A stretch of DNA of 64,000 nucleotides, taken from DATKDF01 sp963752045 (GTDB lineage: Bacteria; Acidobacteriota; Vicinamibacteria; Vicinamibacterales; SCN-69-37). The stretch is taken from positions 62,001 through 126,000 of the forward strand of contig CAVVWN010000003.1 in assembly GCA_963752045.1 (NCBI GenBank), in the 5' to 3' direction. A program made the translations under genes and the position numbers. The notes under the pieces are model-generated. The model was not told where the DNA came from and made no database searches. It saw only the letters and a list, made by a program, of their open reading frames with translations. Of the stretch, positions 1-6,457 are shown one piece after another (within the stretch, counting starts at the first letter, position 1; the number at the start of each line of letters is the position of its first letter).

Positions 1-733
1 CCACGCCGTCGCGCCGGCCATCGGCCAGACGTTTGATGATGGAGCCCACGAGCGTATCGACGATGGTCTGGAGGCGCGTCGGCGGCTCGAACTCCTCGGG
101 AATCAGCGTGAGCGTGGCGCCGGCAGCCTTGCCGATGCCGAGCGCGAGATGGCCGGCCTTGCGCCCCATCGAGATGACGAAGTACCACCGCGACGTGGTC
201 CGCGCGTCCACCATCAGGTGCTTGACGATCTCGCAGCCGAAATGGCGCGCCGACTGGTAGCCGAACGTGTCGACGTGCGGCGGCAGGTCCAGGTCGTTGT
301 CGATCGTCTTCGGGACGTGCACGACGCGGATGCGTCCGGCCGCCCGCTTGGCCAGCTCCATCGCCGAAAAGGCCGTATCGTCGCCGCCGATGGTCAGCAG
401 CTGTGAGACGTCCATCCGGAGCAACGCCGAGATCACGTTCTCGAGGAGCTTCGGGTCGGTCGTCGGATTGGCGCGCGAGATGCCGATGTAGGACCCGCCC
501 CGGAAGTGGATGCGGCTGACGGCGTCGGTCGTCAATCGCATGACGTGGCTCGTGTCACCCTGCATGAGCCACTGAAAACCGTCGCGGATCCCGACGACCT
601 CGAGGCCCTCGAGCTCGGCGCGAATCGTGGCGGCGCCAATGACGCTGTTGATGCCGGGCGCGGGCCCGCCGCCGACGAGGATGGCCAGCTTGCGGTGGTG
701 ATCGGAGACCTGTGCGTGAGCGGAATGCGTCAT
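1..733 (-). CDS. Phosphofructokinase, probably pyrophosphate-dependent (C-terminus cut by window edge)
   Basis: Only the first 244 residues are inside the window; the reading frame is still open at base 1. The enzyme phosphorylates fructose 6-phosphate to fructose 1,6-bisphosphate. Visible motifs are GGGPAPGIN (residues 21-29), GGDDT (116-120), PKTIDND (141-147) and MGRKAGHLA (about 190). In the PFK superfamily the second Asp of GGDD and the Lys of PKTIDND are typical of PPi-using enzymes, whereas ATP enzymes usually have GGDGS and PGTIDND. PPi use is therefore an inference from motifs. The ATG at 733 lies 14 bases after the stop of the upstream universal stress gene, so the two are probably co-transcribed. 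Confidence 0.88.
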   Translation of the reverse strand, partial: MTHSAHAQVSDHHRKLAILVGGGPAPGINSVIGAATIRAELEGLEVVGIRDGFQWLMQGDTSHVMRLTTDAVSRIHFRGGSYIGISRANPTTDPKLLENVISALLRMDVSQLLTIGGDDTAFSAMELAKRAAGRIRVVHVPKTIDNDLDLPPHVDTFGYQSARHFGCEIVKHLMVDARTTSRWYFVISMGRKAGHLALGIGKAAGATLTLIPEEFEPPTRLQTIVDTLVGSIIKRLADGRRDGV

Positions 734-747
734 GACCAGCTGTACAC

Positions 748-1698
748 CTATGCCTCCACCGGCGACTCGAACCCTTCGGGCTTGAGCGCGAACACGGAGC
801 ACTCGAGCTTCTGGATCATGTGCTCGGCGGTGTTCCCCATGAGGAGGCCCGCCAGCCCCCTGCGCGCCACGGTGCCCATCACGACGAGGTCGATGTCCTT
901 CCGTTTCGCATACTGCGGGATGACGTCGTCGGGCTCGCCCTTGACGAATTCAACCGACGCGCGGGGCCCCAGGTTGCCGTGCTCGTCGAGGAACTCGTCG
1001 AGCGTCCCGCGCGCCGTCGCGCGGGCCGCCTCGACGAACTCACGGACTTCCGTCGCCGACATGTGGCTTCGCAGGAGCGGCTCGCCGTACGGCGCCCATG
1101 CCGTCAGCACGGTCAGCGTGCCCTTCTGGAGGTCGGCGAGCGCTCGGGCCGCCTCCAGGATGCGATGGTTGAGCGCCTGTTCGACGGCGTCGTCCGGGTC
1201 CGGATGAATCGCCGCCAGAATCCGCGTGGGCCTCGTGCGCTCGCCGACGCCCACAATCCACACCGGGCACGGGCACTTGCGCAGGAGCTGCATGTCCACC
1301 GACCCGAAGGTCCGACGCCGGGGGACCAGATCGCGGGCGTGCGACCGGACGACGAGGTCGGCCTTCGAGGCGATCGCCTGGCGCACGACGGCCGTCGCCG
1401 GCCGGCCGCGCAGGACCTCGACCGACACCGGAACCCGGCGCCGGCGGTACTTCGCGGTGGCGGCCTCGAGCGCCTCCCGCCGGTGGACGACGATCTCGTC
1501 CTCGAGCCGATCCGACACGTATGCCCGCGCGGCGTCCGGCACGTCTTCGACGACGTCCACGACGGTGACCCGCCCCTTCGAGCGGGCCGCGAGGTCCACG
1601 GCCTGATCGAGGGCCGGATGCTCCGGCGCCAGGGCGTCGATGTCGACGAGGATGCGCTTGAAAGAGGTGGCCGCGCCGCGGCGCCTACGCGGACTCAC
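748..1698 (-). CDS. Universal stress protein with two tandem UspA domains
   Basis: This 316-residue protein carries two UspA-like domains, roughly residues 12-155 and 160-310. UspA proteins are cytoplasmic, often ATP-binding, stress-survival factors. The second domain ends with the nucleotide-loop pattern VVMGTVARRGLAGLLMGNTA, which matches the family G-2X-G-9X-G-(S/T) consensus; the first has the related VRSHARDLVPRRRTFGS. The start overlaps the end of the upstream small gene by 14 bases and the stop is 14 bases from the phosphofructokinase start, which indicates a three-gene unit. The N-terminal MSPRRRRG stretch is basic and may be an over-extended start. Confidence 0.85.
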   Translation of the reverse strand: MSPRRRRGAATSFKRILVDIDALAPEHPALDQAVDLAARSKGRVTVVDVVEDVPDAARAYVSDRLEDEIVVHRREALEAATAKYRRRRVPVSVEVLRGRPATAVVRQAIASKADLVVRSHARDLVPRRRTFGSVDMQLLRKCPCPVWIVGVGERTRPTRILAAIHPDPDDAVEQALNHRILEAARALADLQKGTLTVLTAWAPYGEPLLRSHMSATEVREFVEAARATARGTLDEFLDEHGNLGPRASVEFVKGEPDDVIPQYAKRKDIDLVVMGTVARRGLAGLLMGNTAEHMIQKLECSVFALKPEGFESPVEA

Positions 1699-1915
1699 GA
1701 ACCCGCCTCAGGTGCTCGACGAGGCCGCGCAGCGCCATGACGGCGTTGGCCTGCGCGAACGTCAGCCGGTCGTAGGTATCCAGGTCGAGATCGGCCAGCG
1801 GCGTGCTTTCGGCCAGACTGCCCACCGCGGGCGCCAGAATCCGAACCTCTTCAGAGGCGGTCACCGCGCCATTCCAAGCGTTCTTGAGTGCCAGCAGCGC
1901 GTTCTCTTCGCTCAT
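1685..1915 (-). CDS. Small helical hypothetical protein
   Basis: A 76-residue protein, rich in Ala, Leu and Glu and likely all-helical, with no recognisable motif, signal peptide or membrane segment. I do not recognise the family. It is the first gene of the usp-phosphofructokinase unit, with 14 bases of overlap with usp, so it probably shares its expression. The ATG at 1915 is only 33 bases from the ATG of the divergent FmdB gene, so the two promoters must lie within or across each other. Confidence 0.6.
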   Translation of the reverse strand: MSEENALLALKNAWNGAVTASEEVRILAPAVGSLAESTPLADLDLDTYDRLTFAQANAVMALRGLVEHLRRVRESA

Positions 1916-1929
1916 CAGGGCCTCCGCAG

Positions 1930-1935
1930 TACAAT
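1930..1935 (+). promoter_or_regulatory. Possible -10 box (TACAAT) for the FmdB-lolA genes
   Basis: TACAAT matches the sigma-70 -10 consensus and sits 13 bases before the ATG at 1949. A TTCGCT lies 17 bases upstream as a very weak -35. If it is used, transcription would begin near 1942, downstream of the alternative ATG at 1934. That favours the ATG at 1949 and gives a very short leader. The call rests on base pattern only. Confidence 0.35.
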
Positions 1936-1948
1936 GTCTTCACGTACC

Positions 1949-2173
1949 ATGCCTATTTTTGAATACATTTGCCGCGACTGTCACCAACAGTTCGAGACGC
2001 TCGTCACCGCCTCGCGCGCGCCGGCCTGCCCGTCGTGCCGGAGCCAGGCGCTCGACAAGCAACTCTCGGTCTTCGCCGTCTCGTCGTCGGGTCCGCGCGA
2101 GCCGGCCGTGCCGGCCGGCGGCTGCGGCACGTGCGGCGACCCACGCGGTCCGGGCGCGTGCAGCCTGAACTGA
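1949..2173 (+). CDS. FmdB-family zinc ribbon protein
   Basis: A 74-residue protein beginning MPIFEYICRDC, the typical start of the FmdB putative regulatory family. The single zinc ribbon uses two knuckles, CRDC (residues 8-11) and CPSC (about 28-31). The C-terminus has a further Cys cluster (CGTCG and a late Cys). An in-frame ATG at 1934 would add MSSRT, but the family start and a -10-like box at 1930 favour 1949. The stop overlaps the next start (TGATG), so it is translationally coupled to lolA. The family's molecular function is not established. Confidence 0.85.
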   Translation: MPIFEYICRDCHQQFETLVTASRAPACPSCRSQALDKQLSVFAVSSSGPREPAVPAGGCGTCGDPRGPGACSLN

Positions 2174-2816
2174 TGCGCGCCGCGACCGCCCTGGCCGCAC
2201 TGGCCGTGCTCACGGCGGCGCCCATCGCCCAGACGCCCACGGCCGACGTGCTGGCCGGGCGCATCCAGTCGCGCTACGCAGTCGGTCCGCGACTTCACGG
2301 CGAACTTCACGCAAACGACGCGAAGCGCGCTCCTGCCCCAGACGTCGGTCGAACAGGGATCGGTCAAGATTCGCAAGCCGGGCCTCATGCGCTGGGAGGT
2401 ACGTGCAACCCGAGAAGAAGATCGCCGGGGCCGACGGTGTCGACTTCTACGTCTATGTCGTGGCGGATCGGGTCGTGACGTACACCGCCCTCCCGAAGCC
2501 GGGCGAGGAAAGCACGGCGCTGCTCTTTCTCTCGGGACGCGGCAACCTCGCCACCGACTACAGCACGCACATGCCCGCCGACCAGCCGGCCGGCGAGTGG
2601 CACCTGGCGCTGACGCCGAAGCGCGCCCAGGACGACTACTCCTACGTGATCCTGATGGTGGACCGGCAGACCCTGAGGCTCGTCGGACTCGAGACCGTCG
2701 AGCAGGAAGGCGGCCGCTCGACCATCCGTTTCACCAACTACAAGGAGAACGTGGGGTTGAAGCCGTCCGAATTCGAATTCTCCACGCCCCCGGGCGTCGA
2801 GGCCATCCGCCGCTAG
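2173..2816 (+). pseudogene. lolA: lolA-like periplasmic lipoprotein carrier, disrupted by two apparent +1 frameshifts
   Basis: LolA shuttles outer-membrane lipoproteins across the periplasm. A signal peptide starts at 2173 (MRAATALAALAVL...), then QSRYA continues in the next frame as VRDFTANFTQTTRSALLPQ and GSVKIRKPGLMRWE, and from about 2400 in the third frame as YVQPEKK through to TNYKENVGLKPSEFEF before the TAG at 2816. Removing one base near 2281 and one G near 2399 restores a continuous protein of about 213 residues of normal LolA length and order. The two shifts have the same sign and the sequence between is well conserved, so sequencing error is at least as likely as true gene loss. 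Confidence 0.8.
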
Positions 2817-2857
2817 CCGGTACCGATCGCCGGCCATCCGATCAACAATTACGCCCC

Positions 2858-4072
2858 ATGTCGCCATTCATGACTGTGGTCATCGCCTTCAAGGCGCTTG
2901 GCCGGAACAAGATGCGGACCGCCCTGACGATGCTGGGCATGATCATCGGCGTGGCCGCGGTGATCGCTCTGGTCGCGCTCGGCACCGGCGCCCAGGCCGC
3001 CATCGAGGAACAGATCCGCGGCGCGGGCACGAACATGGTCACGCTCTTTCCCGGCGCCATGAGCTTCGGCGGCGTCAGTCAGGGCGGCGGCACGGGCCGT
3101 CTCGAACAGGACGACGTCGATGCCCTGCGGGAACTGCCGGAAGTCGACTTCGTCTCGGAAGTCATCAACAGCCGGCAGCAGGTGATTGCGGCTGGCGCGA
3201 ACTGGTCCACCAGTATCGTCGGCGTCAACGTGGACTACCAGACGATCAAGGCCTGGCCTGTGCGGTATGGCGGGTTCTTCTCCGAGCACGATGTGCGCAC
3301 GGTGGCCAAGGTGTGCGTGCTCGGCGCCAGCGTGGCCGAGAACCTCTTCGGCGTGGGCGTGGACCCGACCGGGTCGGATATCCGCATCCGAAATCAGATC
3401 TTCCGCGTGCTGGGCGTCCTGACCCCCAAAGGCGCGTCCTCTGGCGGCCAGAACCAGGACGACCAGATCCTCGCGCCCTACACGACCGTCGCCAAGAAAC
3501 TGCAGGGCCGTGACTGGATCCACTACGTGCTCGTCTCGACCGAAGCAAACGACCGCGTCAACGCGATGGCCGAAGCGATCCGGCGCGAGATGCGCTTCCG
3601 GTGGGATGTGCCTGACGAGGCAGAGGACCCGGTGCGGGTGCAGACGCAGGACGACATGATTGCCGCACGCACCGCCCAGACCGAGACGATGACGACGCTG
3701 CTCGCCGGGATCGCGGGCGTGTCGCTGCTCGTCGGCGGCATCGGCATCATGAACATCATGCTCGTCTCGGTGACCGAACGCACGCGCGAGATCGGCCTCC
3801 GCCTGGCGATCGGCGCCAGAGGCGGTGACGTCCTGCGACAGTTCCTCATCGAGGCCATCGTGATCAGCCTGCTGGGAGGCGCGCTCGGCATCGGCGTCGG
3901 CTACGGAATTGCCGAGGCCCTCAAGGCGTACCTCCTGATGCCCGCCCTCGTGCCGGCAGACGCGATCCTCATGGCCGTGGGATTCTCGGGTGCCGTCGGC
4001 GTGTTCTTCGGCTTCTATCCGGCGCGGAAAGCGGCGGGGCTGGACCCGATCGAGGCGCTCCGCTTCGAGTAA
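2858..4072 (+). CDS. MacB/FtsX-type ABC transporter permease (orphan)
   Basis: A 404-residue permease with the MacB plan: one N-terminal membrane segment (about 20-45, TALTMLGMIIGVAAVIALVA), a periplasmic MacB_PCD-like domain (about 50-270), then three C-terminal membrane segments in an FtsX domain containing IGIMNIMLVSVTERTREIG. The start at 2858 is the ATG that gives this standard N-terminus; the open frame upstream of it belongs to a lolA fragment. No ATPase or adaptor gene is adjacent. It is a close paralogue of the permease at 62352. Likely roles are export of small molecules or lipoprotein-related transport, given lolA 41 bases upstream; the substrate is unknown. Confidence 0.88.
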   Translation: MSPFMTVVIAFKALGRNKMRTALTMLGMIIGVAAVIALVALGTGAQAAIEEQIRGAGTNMVTLFPGAMSFGGVSQGGGTGRLEQDDVDALRELPEVDFVSEVINSRQQVIAAGANWSTSIVGVNVDYQTIKAWPVRYGGFFSEHDVRTVAKVCVLGASVAENLFGVGVDPTGSDIRIRNQIFRVLGVLTPKGASSGGQNQDDQILAPYTTVAKKLQGRDWIHYVLVSTEANDRVNAMAEAIRREMRFRWDVPDEAEDPVRVQTQDDMIAARTAQTETMTTLLAGIAGVSLLVGGIGIMNIMLVSVTERTREIGLRLAIGARGGDVLRQFLIEAIVISLLGGALGIGVGYGIAEALKAYLLMPALVPADAILMAVGFSGAVGVFFGFYPARKAAGLDPIEALRFE

Positions 4073-4073
4073 T

Positions 4074-4617
4074 CACCGTGGAGGCCGTGGAGATTGTTGA
4101 GAAGGTCACCGTGGAGAGCGTGGAGAAGGTCGCCGTAAGGTCACCGTGGAGAGCGTGGAGAAGGTCGCCGCAAGGTCACCGTGGAGAGCGTGGAGAAGGT
4201 CGCCGCAAGGTCACCGTGGAGAGCGTGGAGAAGGTCGCCGTAAGGTCACCGTGGAGAGCGTGGAGAAGGTCACCGAAGGTCACCGTGGAGAGCGTGGAGA
4301 AGGTCGCCGCAAGGTCACCGTGGAGAGCGTGGAGAAGGTCACCGTAAGGTCACCGTGGAGAGCGTGGAGAAGGTCGCCGTAAGGTCACCGTGGAGAGCGT
4401 GGAGAAGGTCACCGTAAGGTCACCGTGGAGAGCGTGGAGAAGGTCGCCGTAAGGTCACCGTGGAGAGCGTGGAGAAGGTCGCCGTAAGGTCACCGTGGAG
4501 AGCGTGGAGAAGGTCACCGTAAGGTCACCGTGGAGAGCGTGGAGAAGGTCGCCGTAAGGTCACCGTGGAGAGCGTGGAGAAGGTCGCCGCAAGGTCACCG
4601 TGGAGAGCGTGGAGAAC
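4074..4617. repeat. Tandem array of fifteen 35-bp units (minisatellite-like)
   Basis: After a degenerate lead-in directly following the permease stop (CACCGTGGAGGCCGTGGAG), units begin at 4105 and recur every 35 bases to 4594, with one 34-base unit at 4245; the fifteenth is truncated. Each unit is AAGGTC(A/G)CCGT plus GGAGAGCGTGGAG plus a second AAGGTC(A/G)CCG(T/C), so an 11-base submotif occurs twice per unit. Variants differ only at two positions. The unit length is not a multiple of three, and apparent open frames through it are artefacts. No spacers exist between units, so it is not a CRISPR array. Confidence 0.97.
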
Positions 4618-4678
4618 CAAGCCGGTCACTGGATGTTGGGCGTGATGGGTGTCCGTGCCGGCTCCGCGGGCCGGGGCC

Positions 4679-4701
4679 TGTCAGGAGATTTGTGTGTGGG
4701 G
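4679..4701 (+). repeat. Left terminal inverted repeat of the IS256-like element
   Basis: The sequence reads TGTCAG G AG A TTTGTGTGTG then GGG. It matches the reverse complement of 5754-5776 at about 19 of 23 positions, differing mainly by A/G and A/C changes. It lies 20 bases before the transposase ATG, where a terminal repeat is expected. Confidence 0.75.
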
Positions 4702-4720
4702 TCTAGCATGAGGAATTCCT

Positions 4721-5760
4721 ATGCCCCGCACACCGAAACGCGAGAAGCGACCGACCGAGCGCCTGGCGCCCGTTCCTGACGAGATTCTGGACCAGTTCGC
4801 CCCGGACCGGCCGATGACGGCCGCGGAGATCGACGCGGGGGCCGGCGGCTGAAGAAGGCCTTGATGGAACGGATGCTGGGCGGCGAGCTCAGCTACCACC
4901 TGGGGTATCCACCGGGCGGGACCAAGCCCGAGGACACCACCAATCACCGCAACGGCACGAGTGAAAAGCGGGTGCTGACCGACGACGGGCCGATGGCCGT
5001 GGAGATTCCACGGATCGGGACGGCACGGTCGAGCCGCAGCTCATTCCCAAGCACGCCCGCCGGCTGGCGGGCTTTGACGACAAAGGGCTCGCGCTCTATG
5101 CGCGGGGCCTGCCGGATGGGACGCGCGACATTCTCGGCATTTGGATCGAGCAGACCGAAGGCGCGAAGGTCTGGCTGCAAGTGTTTAACGACCTGACGAT
5201 CCGTGGCTGTGGGGACAGCCTCATCGCCGTCACGGATGGCTTGAAGGGTATGGTGGAGGCCCTGGCTATCGCCTATCCCGCCACGACGCTCCAGACCTGC
5301 ATCGTGCATCTGATCCGGAACAGCCTGGACTTGGCGGGCTGGCAGGACCGGAAGGCCCTCGCCGTCGCGCTCCGGGCGATCTACACGGCGGCCTCAGCTG
5401 ACGCCGCCAGTGCGGCGCTGGACGCTTTTGCGGAAGGCGCGTGGGGCCAACGGTTTCCCATACACGACGAACGCGCTCGAGAGCGTCCACGCGCGGGTCC
5501 GCACGATCATCAAGACGCGCGGCCATTTCCCGACCGACGAAGCGGCCACCACGCTCATCTGGCTCGCGCGTCGCCACATCACGGCCGACTGGGTCCGGCC
5601 CGCCACGCGTTGGAAAGCTGCCCTCAATCAGTTCGTGATTCTCTATGAAGACCGGTTCCTGAAAGGGCCGGTGGCGTACGATGATGTCGATGGCGGCGGT
5701 TCCGGCGGCCGGCGCAGATCAGCCGGCCGCCCGAACCGCGAAGATCACAACCGCTTCACA
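4721..5760 (+). pseudogene. IS256/mutator-family transposase, frameshifted with internal deletions
   Basis: Fragments in three frames align in order to one IS256-type transposase: MPRTPKREKRPTERLAP from 4721 to a TGA at 4850; LKKALMERMLGGEL to EIPR from about 4846; DGTVEPQLIPKHARRLAGF to WGQRF from about 5019; and YTTNALESVHARVR to ILYEDRF from about 5459. The text jumps from LALYARGL straight to PDGTRDILGIW, losing roughly 75 codons that normally include the first catalytic Asp region (FFDALRVKIRD-type). It also jumps from GQRFP to YTTNA, losing roughly 30 codons. It cannot encode an active enzyme. Deletion sizes are estimated from family memory. Confidence 0.88.
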
Positions 5761-5776
5761 CACAAAGCTTCTGACA
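5754..5776 (-). repeat. Right terminal inverted repeat of the IS256-like element
   Basis: Read on the minus strand this is TGTCAG A AG C TTTGTGTGTG then AAG, the partner of 4679-4701. It ends about 10 bases before the 85-bp repeat array begins, so the element abuts the array. Confidence 0.75.
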
Positions 5777-5785
5777 CTCCCGCGG

Positions 5786-6452
5786 GCCGAGGTCCACGCG
5801 CTCGATGCCCTCCCCGGTGCCTCGAGGACGGCCGCCGCACTCTGCGCTCAGTCCGGACTCTGCGCAACCCCTGAGACTCCACGCGCTCGATGCCCTCCAC
5901 GGTGCCTCGAGGACGGCCGCCGCACTCTGTGCGCAGCCGGACACTGCGCAAGCCCCTGAGACTCCACGCTCTCGATGCCCTCCACGGTGCCTCGGGGACG
6001 AGCCGCCGCACTCTGTGCTCAGTCCGGACTCCGCGCAACCCCTGAGACTCCACACGCTCGATGCCCTCCACGGTGCCTCGAGGACGGCCGCCGCACTCTG
6101 TGCGCAGCCGGACACTGCGCAAGCCCCTGAGACTCCACGCGCTCGATGCCCTCCACGGTGCCTCGAGGACGGCCGCCGCACTCTGCGCTCAGTCCGGACT
6201 CCGCGCAACCCCTGAGACTCCACACGCTCGATGCCCTCCACGGTGCCTCGAGGACGGCCGCCGCACTCTGCGCTCAGTCCGGACTCCGCGCAACCCCCTG
6301 AGACTCCACGCTCTCGATGCCCTCCACGGTGCCTCGGGGACGAGCCGCCGCACTCTGTGCTCAGCCGGACTCTGCGAAAACCCCTGAGACTCCACGACCT
6401 CCAGGCCCTCCACGGTTGCCAGAACACGGCGGCCTCAACGGCCTCCACGGTG
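5786..6452. repeat. Tandem array of seven 85/86-bp units containing palindromes
   Basis: The landmark GATGCCCTCC recurs at 5804, 5889, 5974, 6060, 6145, 6230 and 6316, giving spacings of 85, 85, 86, 85, 85 and 86 bases. A degenerate eighth copy runs to 6452 beside the murA stop. Each unit begins CTCCACGC(G/T)CTCGATGC and carries CCTCGAGG in most copies. Units come in two kinds: one with the 10-base palindrome AGTCCGGACT (or near it), the other with the perfect 7-bp stem TGCGCAG/CTGCGCA around CCGGACA. Open frames through the array encode only repetitive Arg/Gly/His text and are not credible genes. Confidence 0.95.
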
Positions 6453-6457
6453 AGCCG

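Larger units (their letters stand above)
4679..5776 (+). mobile_element. Decayed IS256-family insertion sequence
   Basis: An element of about 1.1 kb bounded by imperfect inverted repeats of about 23 bases at 4679-4701 and 5754-5776. Their shared core is TGTCAG, then AG, then TTTGTGTGTG. It encloses a frameshifted, internally deleted IS256/mutator-type transposase. Intact relatives are typically 1.3-1.4 kb, so about 0.3 kb is missing. It sits between two tandem-repeat arrays in the gap between convergent genes. No clear target-site duplication could be recognised because both flanks are repetitive or degenerate. Confidence 0.8.

Noticed and set aside
2387..4072. 561-residue fusion protein starting inside lolA and running into the permease
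   Set aside because: The first 157 residues are a LolA piece plus out-of-frame text; the permease has its own family-consistent ATG at 2858.
4105..4617. CRISPR-like regular repeats
   Set aside because: Units are contiguous with no unique spacers and no cas genes are nearby; it is a plain tandem repeat.
4850..4852. In-frame TGA in the transposase as a selenocysteine codon (SelB is encoded in the window)
   Set aside because: Homology resumes in a different frame directly after it, so it is a frameshift stop in a decayed gene.
5756..6448. Open frame of about 230 codons on the minus strand through the 85-bp array
   Set aside because: The translation is repetitive Arg/Gly/His text created by a repeat whose length is not a multiple of three; there is no ribosome site or known domain.
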